From: Lingula anatina
Taxonomy: Eukaryota > Brachiopoda > Lingulata > Lingulida > Lingulidae
Length of the DNA stretch: 64,000 nucleotides
NCBI RefSeq assembly: GCF_001039355.2
Contig: NW_019775292.1
Location: 50,452-114,451, forward strand
Direction: 5' to 3'
Under the pieces are notes generated by a model that had not been told where the DNA came from, searched no databases, and worked only from the letters and a program-made list of their open reading frames with translations. The translations under genes were made by a program, and so were the position numbers. Positions 47,550 to 55,900 of this stretch are shown here, piece by piece. Each line of letters begins with the position of its first letter. Within the stretch, counting starts at the first letter, position 1.

Positions 47550-50500
47550 TGTTCCAGTCACTGTAATTTTTATATCAGCCTCTTCAAGGTAAACCAAGAT
47601 CTTCTGGATAACATTGATTGGAGAGTGGTCACCTGAATTCTGAGTGAAAAAATACAAAACATATATTCAGTTTTTTATCTTTATTCTTCGAGGCAAATAT
47701 GAAAAAAAGGAGAAAAACAAAAAAGATGACATTGAAACAAAAATTACGAAGACCAGTTTTTTAACTTTTATTTGAGGTTATACAGTCCTGATATAGCAAA
47801 TCTCACACTAGTATTAAAAATTTTAGCCAAATGTGAGACAAATTCCAACTTGGCTTGGAAAAATGAAAGAGATCATTCTCTTTAACAAAATATATCATTG
47901 ACTTCTTTCACACCTCTTATTTGCAAAAATATTGCAGCCATTTGGTTACAAGAAGTTCTTTGTTAAACAGTCAAGCTAAGCATTCTTTATCACCACTAAA
48001 CCCTCATAAAATCACATCAGTAGAAATTTACCTCAAAATCATGAGAGGGAGAACTGTAAGGAAGGACTCCCCCTCCCCTCACCCCCCCCCCAACTTTTGA
48101 CCATTTTATATAAAACCAACAACTTTCAAAAACCTTTTTTGCAATTAGAGTGGAAAATCACCAAAAGGAGTAAGAATCTCATTCCTGTTGAAAGACTATC
48201 ATAAATATTGCAGTTCTAGCTGTTATGACCTCCCCTTCCTTTATCAATAAAGTTCCACCCAATCAATCACGTTCACAGCTGCCATAAAGTTCAATGGAGC
48301 ACTTTGAGCAAACTTCCAATCAGATAATGTGTTATAAAACAGTAACACTGGTTTATCCCACAGCCAGTACTCCCTTATCAAAACCTTTCTAAAGCACTAA
48401 ACACACAAAGTTACTCATGTTCACAGTATAGTGAATGATGAATGATATGAGGATGGAAAGATAGATATATGTATACAGTGGCCAGTTTAACAAGAGAATG
48501 TACTAAGCCCTAAAGTTAGTCTATTTCAATTGAGGATAAATGTGTACATAGTAGTATACTAAAATAAAGCATTTTTTGTTCTGAAATATTAACCACATAT
48601 TTCTTTTTATGTAGCAGGCACAACTTTTCATGTATTAAGTGAACAACTGTTAACATATCAAAATATAATCTTAAAATTTGGTTTTGAATGAAGGACCGAC
48701 ATTTGGTTCTAAGTAGTTTCTTTTGTGAAACAAGCCACGAGTAATAATTTACTTTTAGTTTCAACTCACCTTGATAGTGCTCTGTAACTTGGCATTTGGA
48801 TGCAAGCAGTCAATAAGCTTGCTGAGAAGAACACCATTCTGAAGTTCTGTCAGGTTTTCTATAAGAAGGCCTTCTTCATTCAAGATAGAGTTAGCCCAAG
48901 CCAAGTACAACTGAAGATGAAAATGATTAAAAATATCAAGGTTTCTTTCAAAAGCATCATTGTTTTCACTCTGACTTGGCTAAAAGTTTTAGCCATTTAT
49001 CAATTCCTACATGTAACTTCTTCATTTTTTTTTCATTAAAAAGTATTTGTTTGTCAGAACATGTGACCCATTTTATCTTCTCCAAATGCAATATCTTAAT
49101 TTAGCATGTAAACTGTACATACTAGTAAAGGAGTGTGAGCCCATTATGATAACAATGACTTTATCTACAATAAATGCTTCATTAAAATATTCATAATAAA
49201 CAAGGCTCAACTACCTGCAGATTTTGCTGAGAGGATTAATTATGAGACTGAAGAAACCTAAGGAATTGTACATTCCATCATCATGGTAGTATGGTACAGC
49301 ATATGCTTCTATTTACATTACTTAAATGGACATATTAAATTATTAAATCAAAGCAGTTGGATTGAAAGAAGAATGCCACCATCATTCAGATGAATGTGCC
49401 AGACTTAAAGACATCCTGCATGGGTTAGAAAATGTCCAAAAATTTGAAAGTCATATTCTTATCCTGTAAAGCCTCTTATCTTTGGCTTATAAAACCTTAA
49501 AAATGAAACCTCTCAAATTAAAATCCATCAGAAGCATACCTAATGTTATATTTAATGGGGTAGCGCAAGCAATTTTTTTCGCTTAGCCAAATCACCACAT
49601 TTTTGTCAATTTGTTATCAAAATGGTTATAATTTGGCTAAAACATGTCAAATCAAGCCCTTTTTCTTTAGCCAATTTAAGTCAGTTTTAGCATTTGGCTA
49701 AATTGGCGAGTGTTGGCGCCACCCCAGATTTCCATCTGAGCTTTAGAACTATCCTAGTACGTTAAAGCCATGGCATCTTTCAACTTCATATGAGAATAAA
49801 ATTGTTTGTACCTTATATGATAAAGTTCACAATACAAAACACTGCACCATTCTCTCATGTTATGAAGTGAAAATGTTTTTCCAATTCTGTGATATCAGGA
49901 AGGTGGATGTCATTCTAAATAATTGGACAGTCAATAAGAGCGACATTATGCAAGTAAAGATGTAAAAATGGTACAAAACATCATATTCTTGTGCTTGGAT
50001 AGTTCAAACAGTGACTCGTCAGTATCACTTAAAATCTTTTTGACAGAATATCTTCAGATAGGAAACCTTCAAATAATAAGCAACATATCTGCAAACACAT
50101 CCTATGAGTACATCTGATTTACAAGGAACTTTCTGAATACTTGCTTTCTTATACTTTTTTAAATTTAATATTTCATTTTATTTATTATTATTACTATTAT
50201 TTATTTAATTATTTTTATTTATTTATTTATTTTTGTTATGCTTTATTTATTGTGAAAAAAATTGTGAAAAAAATTCATTGGAACAAATCAAAATGTAACA
50301 AGATAACGGGTCCAAATTTATTCTCAATGTTGGCCTGTGAGGTGGGTCTCGTCAAGTTAGGACGGCTCAATTTGAAAATTGAATGGTAACTTGACTGTAT
50401 TAGTCTATATACCGTTTACTGTAGTAGTGTAACTACTGTAATAAACAACGTGAAAGATTAATCCTAGCATGGTGTAAAAAAACGTATCAAACGTTCAAAA

Positions 50501-50550
50501 AATAAAATTGATTTACCAACCTGTAGCACTGATCTAGTGCCATTGGCCAT
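29790..50550 (-). CDS. Tandem calponin-homology and coiled-coil protein, unnamed
   Basis: Sixteen exons chain in frame to 1,996 residues: 50521-50550, 48770-48910, 47549-47639, 42349-42426 (or its copy 45066-45143), 41928-42039 (or 44646-44757), 40202-40339, 39714-39786, 38658-38726, 38062-38169, 37233-37301, 36630-36831, 34559-36393, 31930-34427, 31421-31744, 30774-30942 and 29790-29843. Residues 1-221 form a divergent tandem CH region: LYLAWANSIL and DIVNGDIKCMLDLLWAVIL in CH1, DEHALLIYVALLK closing CH2. Coiled coils lie near 565-680 and 845-982, with three TQT repeats between (725-795), then a long Ser/Arg/Gln-rich disordered region. Tandem CH domains usually bind actin and coiled coils dimerise, so a cytoskeletal scaffold is likely. 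I cannot assign it to a named family. All junctions are GT..AG. It shares a promoter with the KLHL gene. Confidence 0.88.
29844..30773 (-). other. Last intron of the tandem-CH gene
   Basis: AT-rich intron of 930 bp. Its first part (30693-30773) is the possible read-through coding sequence. I see nothing else in it. Confidence 0.65.
30774..30942 (-). CDS. Tandem-CH gene exon 15, with alternative read-through end
   Basis: The exon encodes GLEHSGVVSAVDLGEMDSDF and an acidic/Pro segment. A strong donor (GTGAGT) at 30773 gives phase 0 and joins the last exon. If that donor is not used, the frame continues 27 codons to a TGA at 30693-30695, giving a basic tail ending in a Lys/Arg cluster. Confidence 0.75.
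31421..31744 (-). CDS. Tandem-CH gene exon 14
   Basis: The exon is 324 bp, phase 2 to 2. It begins TEPNKLSPEERRYADKLIDK, a short helical segment that echoes the DKYY motifs in exon 13. It then becomes Ser/Gln/Tyr-rich with degenerate repeats of a YxSSExLPNxQ type, about 28 residues apart. Confidence 0.87.
31930..34427 (-). CDS. Tandem-CH gene exon 13: long disordered region
   Basis: The exon is 2,498 bp, phase 0 to 2, about 832 residues (983-1815). A short helix (KQELLTELDMLKDDFEYMKR) is followed by a Ser/Arg/Gln/His-rich region with almost no hydrophobic clusters. Near its end are three repeats of GDRHLSP or GDRHTSG and several short motifs ending KKY or DKYY. The composition suggests a phosphorylated, possibly microtubule- or partner-binding tail; that role is inference. 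Confidence 0.9.
34559..36393 (-). CDS. Tandem-CH gene exon 12: coiled coils and TQT repeats
   Basis: The exon is 1,835 bp, phase 1 to 0, about 612 residues (371-982). A Ser-rich start leads to a first coiled coil from DELLQLLENIGRES to about residue 680. Then come two and a half 26-residue repeats carrying VTTQTGL, AITQTDL and AMTQTEE, and a second coiled coil from VSDVKELQRSL to EEERNNLRH. Leu/Glu/Lys heptads are plain by eye. The TQT cores resemble dynein light chain LC8 binding sites. Confidence 0.9.
36630..36831 (-). CDS. Tandem-CH gene exon 11: acidic linker
   Basis: The exon is 202 bp, phase 0 to 1. It encodes a Pro/Ser-rich segment followed by an acidic run (VEEEEEDQGQ), likely disordered. 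The splice donor GAAG/GTATAG is weaker than the gene's others. Confidence 0.75.
37233..38169 (-). CDS. Tandem-CH gene exons 9 and 10: helical linker
   Basis: Exon 9 (38062-38169, 108 bp) reads DVDGRLSAHLTPHKVAYNSP, then IKLLMEQQAQSQAAIQ. Exon 10 (37233-37301, 69 bp) reads ALQEQLYQFDLFRMDSIRAF. Both are phase 0 to 0. The Gln-rich stretch is probably helical. No family match is known to me. Confidence 0.75.
38658..38726 (-). CDS. Tandem-CH gene exon 8: linker
   Basis: The exon is 69 bp, phase 0 to 0, reading VQLQAEGRPVDSFLVTSRKN and onwards. There is no known domain. It is accepted because of good splice sites and unbroken phase with exons 7 and 9. Confidence 0.7.
38727..39713 (-). other. Intron 7 of the tandem-CH gene
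   Basis: AT-rich intron of 987 bp; no repeat or exon seen. Confidence 0.7.
39714..39786 (-). CDS. Tandem-CH gene exon 7: CH2 end
   Basis: The exon is 73 bp, phase 2 to 0, and encodes PADVLDSTVDEHALLIYVAL. It mirrors the closing helix of alpha-actinin-type CH2 domains (.ED......DE..I.TYV). Confidence 0.87.
40202..40339 (-). CDS. Tandem-CH gene exon 6: CH2 core
   Basis: The exon is 138 bp, phase 2 to 2. It encodes LCKENTLTQLLEKVCIVEGS and LTNAILAAEEQLGVSKNII. This resembles the second half of a CH2 domain (L.NAF..AE..LGI...I), but the usual NF..SW..G core is weak or absent, so CH2 is divergent. Confidence 0.85.
40340..41927 (-). other. Intron 5 of the tandem-CH gene
   Basis: Non-coding sequence between exon 6 and exon 5; the part from 41202 belongs to the tandem duplication. 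The part from 40340 to 41201 is unique and AT-rich with nothing recognisable. Confidence 0.7.
41798..41847. repeat. (GA)n microsatellite, downstream copy
   Basis: Fifty bp of GA repeat about 80 bp past the donor of exon 5 (- strand). The counterpart in the other copy is 44514-44565. Confidence 0.96.
41928..42039 (-). CDS. Tandem-CH gene exon 5, downstream copy
   Basis: Same encoded protein as 44646-44757, with four silent differences. It ends with AA of a split codon, which joins exon 6 (40339) in frame. Joining it, or its copy, to another exon 4 instead would create a stop within eight codons. Confidence 0.85.
42349..42426 (-). CDS. Tandem-CH gene exon 4, downstream copy
   Basis: Same 78-bp sequence and splice sites as 45066-45143. 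The motif D-I-V-N-G-D-I-K-x-x-L-x-x-x-W is the family signature at the end of a CH1 domain (EIVDGN.K..LG.IW in alpha-actinin). Confidence 0.85.
42812..43047. mobile_element. Foldback MITE inside the duplicated intron, downstream copy
   Basis: The left part (AGGGACCATTCCCACAGA ... CCCCAGGGAG) and the right part (CTCCCTGGGGGTTCACG read on the - strand) form an imperfect inverted repeat. It also includes TAAATTGCTATC on both arms and a C run in the loop. Internal sequence is shared with 51443-51668 in the opposite orientation. Its exact ends are uncertain. Confidence 0.65.
44514..44565. repeat. (GA)n microsatellite, upstream copy
   Basis: Fifty-two bp of GA repeat, one unit longer than its duplicate at 41798-41847. 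Confidence 0.96.
44646..44757 (-). CDS. Tandem-CH gene exon 5, upstream copy
   Basis: The 112-bp exon, phase 1 to 2, encodes ERSAYQRTLKIGQKLVLDWC and on into the start of CH2. It differs from 41928-42039 at four positions, all synonymous (codons for Leu, Leu, Leu and Glu). Both splice sites are intact. Confidence 0.85.
45066..45143 (-). CDS. Tandem-CH gene exon 4, upstream copy
   Basis: The 78-bp exon encodes the last CH1 helix, DIVNGDIKCMLDLLWAVILH and FTIHSP, in phase 1 to 1. It is identical in sequence to 42349-42426. On the - strand this copy comes first. Both copies have intact acceptor (TTTCAG) and donor (GTGAGT). Confidence 0.85.
45528..45767. mobile_element. Foldback MITE inside the duplicated intron, upstream copy
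   Basis: Copy of the 42812-43047 element, present because it was duplicated with the surrounding 2.6 kb. It differs by a few substitutions and by interruption of the C run. Confidence 0.65.
46434..47500 (-). other. Intron 3 remainder of the tandem-CH gene
   Basis: Unique AT-rich intron between the duplication and the TC microsatellite. I see no exon, element or conserved motif. Confidence 0.7.
47501..47546. repeat. (TC)n microsatellite touching a splice donor
   Basis: The 46-bp TC repeat on + reads (GA)n on the coding - strand. It begins inside the splice donor of exon 3: the first bases of the intron, GTGAGAGA, are part of the repeat. Confidence 0.95.
47549..47639 (-). CDS. Tandem-CH gene exon 3: CH1 middle
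   Basis: The exon is 91 bp, phase 0 to 1. It encodes SPINVIQKILVYLEEADIKI, equivalent to the N....L.FI...GV.L helix of CH domains. Its donor GTGAGAGAGA runs directly into a (GA)n microsatellite (47501-47546 on +). Confidence 0.88.
47640..48769 (-). other. Intron 2 of the tandem-CH gene
   Basis: AT-rich intron with a C-rich tract near 48067-48092. No exon or repeat family is recognised. Confidence 0.7.
48770..48910 (-). CDS. Tandem-CH gene exon 2: CH1 first helices
   Basis: The exon is 141 bp, phase 0 to 0. It encodes LYLAWANSILNEEGLLIENL, LQNGVLLSKLIDCLHP and the rest. The W.N.....G..I.NL..L..GV.L..L pattern is the N-terminal half of a CH domain of the spectrin/alpha-actinin type. Confidence 0.9.
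48911..50520 (-). other. Intron 1 of the tandem-CH gene
   Basis: AT-rich intron containing the 171-bp dispersed repeat at 49556-49726 and an (ATTT)n-like low-complexity tract around 50155-50240. No further exon is seen. Confidence 0.7.
49556..49726. mobile_element. 171-bp dispersed repeat, copy 2 (inverted)
   Basis: Inverted relative to 17416-17586, with the same length and ends (TGGGGT..ACCCCA). Repeated words such as TTTGGCTAA occur several times within the element on both arms. Confidence 0.75.
50521..50550 (-). CDS. Tandem-CH gene exon 1: start codon
   Basis: The exon encodes MANGTRSVLQ and then splices at CAG/GTTGGTAAAT in phase 0. The start is chosen because it is the only ATG in frame with the CH exon. 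It lies about 300 bp from the NRF1- and ETS-like sites. Confidence 0.8.
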
Positions 50551-50842
50551 GTTTTCAATTATTTTATCAGCATTCTTATCAATCCATGTTCGGTAATTTT
50601 TTTGGTCCTCATTTCAGCGTGTCACGGTTCTTGAAAAGCCGCCATTTGTACACAAACCACTGACCAAAACAAGGAATGACTTTTAGTTGGCCGGAACATA
50701 CGATGGAACATTCTTATTATTTTTTGGATATGTCTAACTTAGAACGAAGATTTCATAATATTAACACTGTTTTTCTATGTTTTATTTGATGAATATGAAC
50801 AAAAGCATTTTTTAAATTCTTAAAACTGACTCTTATATTATC

Positions 50843-50854
50843 TGCGCAAGCGCA
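50843..50854. promoter_or_regulatory. NRF1-type site
   Basis: TGCGCAAGCGCA is an exact match to the animal NRF1 consensus (TGCGCANGCGCA), a hallmark of divergent housekeeping promoters. Confidence 0.75.
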
Positions 50855-50873
50855 TTTTTCCACAACAACAACA

Positions 50874-50880
50874 CTTCCGG
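50874..50880 (+). promoter_or_regulatory. ETS-type site
   Basis: CTTCCGG on + (CCGGAAG on -), 20 bp from the NRF1 site and close to the expected start of the KLHL transcript. Confidence 0.6.
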
Positions 50881-50967
50881 GAGTAACAAAGAGGAGGACG
50901 TGAGTTTGTGCAAGAAGTTTGTCGATTTACATTTTTCGAAGGTGTGAAGACTTTCCATACAGTTGAA
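50881..50967 (+). other. KLHL3: Probable non-coding first exon of the KLHL gene
   Basis: Sequence just downstream of the ETS-like site ends at a good donor (GAA/GTAAGTTTG). The coding exon at 52805 begins with an acceptor and 52 bp of leader before its ATG, so a leader exon upstream is required. The 5' edge is a guess. Confidence 0.5.
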
Positions 50968-52804
50968 GTAAGTTTGTTTCTACTTTCCACTGTCAATAAC
51001 ATATGTAATTTATGTTAAAGAGTTCATAATTTATGTCACGCCCCCACTCCCAGTGTCTAGACTGACAACATTAAATTTGACTTTTTTATCAATTAGTATT
51101 CTGTTTTTAATATAATATTGATGATAACGAACTGAAAACATCACATGTGATCATGCATCATTTCTTTGTGATCATATTTTGTTCATTTGTACCCGAACTG
51201 CCTTAAAATATTAATTAAAATGACATTGACTACCGTATCTTGAGTCATATCTGTGTAGGTACATCTGTAATGCCTTTATGTACATCTAATGTGTAGAACT
51301 TAGGGGCAATACATTTTTTTGTTAATGTTTGTTTGACAAAATACAAGGTTAATTTTGTTTCAAGCGATATCATGCTGTATGTATTCACTGTTGTGCAAGT
51401 TAAACAAGATTTAGATAGCTGCTCTAGTCGAAGGGAAGACATAGGGTGCTTTCCCAGAGATTTAGATCAATCTAAAGATTAAGTTTTAGATCGACCTAAC
51501 TCCCTGGGGGTTCACGCTAAATTGCAGTCAGCCGAGTGGGCACCATAGTTAATTACCCCCTTACAGCTTTTAGTAGGCGGGACAGACGCTTAAGCCGGCC
51601 AAGCTGACAGTAATCTAGTGAGACTCCCCACAGGGATAGATCAATCTAAAAATCTATGAAAAAGGGGTGATACTGTACTAGTATTCACTTACCTCTTTCT
51701 GCTCACATTTGGTATTGTAAACCATTATCACCAATGTTGCCTTACTTAGTCTAATGTATAAGTAATAAATGAATTTCAAATTGATCAAAAGATGAAACGT
51801 GAACTTAGTCATATTTTAGCCAAGTTTTGTCCATTATTATTATTATTATACTGTTTTCAAACATGCGTAATTCTGTATCAAAATTAAATAAGTTGTGACT
51901 GTTAGGCTTTGTATTCTTGCTTAGGGTCATAGTGTAAAAATACAATTTTTTTGGGGGGGGAGGGGGATGATTTGTTTGTTTAGAAAGGTTATTTAAAATA
52001 TATATTCCCTTTTAAGTGCCATTCCTCTATGTACCCTTCTTGTAAGATAGTGTCATGCTCAAAGTTTTAATTCCTGCAAATTTTTTTTTTTTTTGAGGGG
52101 GAGGGGGGGAATACTTAGTGTTAATTTGATAATTGATGATCTGAACCTGATGCTGAAGGTATGATGCAATGAAAGAGGACACCATTGTCTGTTATGTAGT
52201 CATTTCTTAGGTGTAATGTATTGGAAAGTGGTGTATCGATTGTCTGCTTGCACTGTTGCCTATGTAACCTTTTAAGCATCGGCTGAACCTTCATATAGTA
52301 ATAGATATGGCATTAAAGGAAATTTAAGCCTGCTATGTAATGAATGTTTCAGATGTTGTTGCTGATAATATCAGGCTGAATTGTCATAAATGCCCCATTC
52401 TGTGGTTGCAGAAAGGGATAAAATAAACGGATGGTTTAATATGATCTAGCAGTTCACTTTGACATACATGCTGAATTGTCTGTGGTTGCTGTGATTTTTT
52501 GCAATATGTTTATAGTTCTCCTGAAACCATAGAAGCAATTATTTGATTCAAATGAAAACAGATAAAGATATGGTGATAGAATGGGTTTGAGCATAAAGTT
52601 GCATCTGACTGTAGGAGTCAGTTGAATTCTAAATGTGGGGTTTGAAATATTTATTAAGCAAAATATAAATCTCTATGTTTTTACAACTAGAAGCATTAAT
52701 GTCCTTTTTTTGTTTTGATTGCCTCAAGTCACTTTTCACTATTCCAGTTAATACCAATTACTGTATACTGTATATTACTTGAGATATACCTATTTCTATT
52801 TTAG
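50968..52804 (+). other. KLHL intron 1
   Basis: AT-rich intron holding a foldback element at 51443-51668 and G-rich runs near 51952-51967 and 52098-52110. No exon is seen. Confidence 0.65.
51443..51668. mobile_element. Foldback MITE related to 42812-43047
   Basis: It shares CGACCTAACTCCCTGGGGGT and CACGCTAAATTGC with the elements at 42812 and 45528, in opposite orientation. Its own ends (AGATCAATCTA inwards from both sides) are inverted. The target duplication is unclear. Confidence 0.65.
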
Positions 52805-52972
52805 GCACATATTTAATCCCCTGTCCAGTGGAAGGAGTCCCCAGGGTGGAAGCAAGATGGAGGAGGATATGGAAGTAAGCTGTGCTCAGGCAGACCAGCT
52901 GAGAACTCCTGCGCCATACAGACATCCTCATCACACACAGAAGGCTTTTGATGTCCTGAATATGATGAGAAA
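52805..52972 (+). CDS. KLHL3: KLHL exon 2: leader and N-terminus
   Basis: 52 bp of leader, then ATG at 52857 in an AAGATGG context. It encodes [15 protein letters not shown] and [14 protein letters not shown], the latter matching the helix before the BTB domain in KLHL2/3. It leaves in phase 2 at AA/GTTAGT. Confidence 0.87.
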
Positions 52973-55900
52973 GTTAGTACACACCCCAGGGGTTGGTTTG
53001 GCATCATAAGTTGAAATCAAAAATGGGCCTTAGCTTTTAGAACAAAATAAATGGATCTACAATGGCAAAAAATTACTTGTTAGACATAATAGCCATTTAT
53101 TTCTTGTTATGAAACAATTCATGATTTCATATAATTAAACTACTTTTGATTTATTTTGGGTCAAGCAGATTTTTTGTTTTAAAGATAGAACAAATTTTGG
53201 TCTTAAGTATTTTGTAAGTCTTCAGTATTTGGGCTCAGACTTCTAAACTCAGAAAGTCTGCTTTGTAGTATTGGTCAGAGAGTGATAACTTATGATAAAA
53301 GATTGCACAATCACAGTTTGCTTTTAAAGCTCAGTTAAAAAGATCAAAATTTGAGCAAAATGGCATTTCTGATTCTTTGTGAATTCCCAGTTGTAAAATG
53401 GGAAACCACCACTTTTTTCTTTTGATTGTATTGCGTGCCTTTTTTTTTCAAAAATATTCAGTTTCCACTAAATATATAGATCTAGGAATTTGAAAATTTG
53501 TGAAACCCAGTTGATTTGCTCTCTTTGAATTAAATTTATTTAGTTTGGTTAANAAATGCAACTTAAATTCCCAGTTGTAAAATGGGAAACCACCACTTTT
53601 TTCTTTTGATTGTATTGCGTGCCTTTTTTTTTTCAAAAATATTCAGTTTCCACTAAATATATAGATCTAGGAATTTGAAAATTTGTGAAACCCAGTTGAT
53701 TTGCTCTCTTTGAATTAAATTTATTTAGTTTGGTTAATTACCATGTATCTCAATATCTTCAAGTAAGGCACATTGTTTTTAGTGAATGCTTTGACTGCTT
53801 TTAAAAAAATTAAGGAAATAACAACTTAATCATGACTATCCTTGCTGCACAATATGTAGTGACTAGTCCCAAACTGAGATCACAGGGGTAAGAATTGGAT
53901 TTCAGGAGATCAATACTTATCACTCAGGGGAAGTGCATATACAAGGCACATTTGAGTAATGTATTGAATTTGCATTGACTGGCCTTGGGAGAGGAAAGAA
54001 CTTCAATCTCTACTCTGCATTGATCTGCAGGAATCACCAGAGGTTTTCTCTGCTAAGACCATGCATTATTCTACCAGATAGAACTTTTCATTGCACGTGT
54101 CACTCAGACTAGTAGGCATTACAAAAACTGCTAGCTTAAATGAGAATTAACTAAATATTTCAAAGATGGAGTTATAATTAATGGAAAGATGAGCTAGAAC
54201 AAATGCTGAAATTTCCACATGTCCAATCTGACTTGTATCTCTGAAAAATTCAATTTTTTACCAGTCTCATGTCAATTAAAGGTGTTGGTCGCCTTAGACT
54301 GGCTACTTACATTGCAGTTTGTTATACATTCTTTAAAAAATTATATATGTACATTATTTTGCACATTTTATATTTTATTCATGTTGCTCAATCTTAATAT
54401 TTGCTATTGACGCATGGTTTCAAAAGCAGAAAAGTTAGCCCCTGTAGTTATTGCATTTGCTAGTGTACTCACAAAAATATTTTATGGTATTTATTCAGTA
54501 ATTTGGTCTTCAACAGTGGAGAATTTCTGAGAATTTTGGTTTTAACACTAAATATAAATTATTCACAATTTTTTAAGGTCATTTGAGTCCTTTACTTCAG
54601 GCTGTATTAGTAATTTCATACATAAAACACGATTCTCTGATTATTTCTTTTTGAGTATGATTTTTTTGTCACTTTTCCCAATCCATAGAAAACATTCAGA
54701 AACTACATTTTCTTTTATGACTTCTCTAGACAGGCCCTCCTGTGCGATGTCCTTATCATAGTGGACGGCAAAGAAATCCCTGCCCACAAGTCTGTGCTGT
54801 CCTCTTGCAGTCCATATTTCTATGCTATGTTCACCAATGACCTGTCAGAGGCCAGGTCCAATAGAGTGATGCTGCAGGACGTGGATGGGAAGGCACTCAC
54901 ACAGTTGATTGACTTTATTTACACCTCAGAGATTGGAGTAACAGAGGAGAATGTACAGGTAGGATATTGACAGGTGTTGACTTTATTTACCCCTCAGAGA
55001 TTGGAGTGACAAGGGAGATAGGTAGGATATTGACTACGTAGTGTTAACTTTATTTGCACCCAAGAGATTGAGAGCAGAATGTACGGGTAGGACTTTGACA
55101 AGTGCTAAAGGCTCTGGATTAAAGATTTTTTTCCATGGATAATGAACACTTGGATGTTCTGTTGAGTGGATATTGGATGCATTGATGCTAGACATTTATT
55201 GAGCTGGGTCCAGATGGCAAGTCCATGTAGATAAAAGTGGATGTTATATGCTTGTTATAATTTGTTTATCTCATGTCTGAAAACCATGTGTAAAGTGATA
55301 CACTTAAACAGATTGCTTACTTTAGGATTATGTTTAATGATATATTTTGATTATTGATTTTTCATTTACATTCAACAGTTTTACCATTTACCCTTCATTA
55401 TCCTTCAAACAGGGGTTAAATTATTCAGAAATTTACACTTTAATACTTCAGATCTTGTTGTCGGCAGCCAATCTTCTTCAGCTTGTGGAGGTTAGAAATG
55501 CATGTTGCGAGTTCCTTCAGTCACAGCTCCATCCATCCAACTGCCTTGGGATCAAGGATTTTGCGGACCTCCACGCCTGTACAGAACTTATGAATTATGC
55601 TCAGGCTTATACAGAACAACACTTTAGGTAAATAACCAGGTTGAATTCTGTCAAGTCTAGTTCAGCATGCAGTTAGTAGAGCATGTGCTCACTGTGAGGT
55701 AGGATGATGTAATATTATATGTCCATATGTCCAAGTGGAACTATATAGTAATCTTAAAGTGGAAAATATACACTAAAGTTTCTACTGCAACTGCAGTCTT
55801 GTACACACTAATGTCTTGATGGTGATTGTCATATCACTAAATGGATACTGTTAGGAGAAAGGTCAGTGGACTTGCCTGTCCCCACCACCCACATCCACCC

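Larger units (their letters stand above)
50551..50967. promoter_or_regulatory. Shared bidirectional promoter of the tandem-CH and KLHL genes
   Basis: The region lies between the start codon of the - strand gene (50550) and the first splice donor of the + strand gene (50967/50968, GAA/GTAAGT). It has a NRF1-type palindrome TGCGCAAGCGCA (50843-50854), an ETS-type CTTCCGG (50874-50880) and a YY1-like GCCGCCATTTG (50638-50648). No TATA box stands out, as expected for divergent housekeeping promoters. Transcription starts are not known. Confidence 0.7.

Noticed and set aside
54905-55105. The junction repeats as a CRISPR-like array
   Set aside because: They are adjacent drifting copies of an exon end without unique spacers, in an animal gene.
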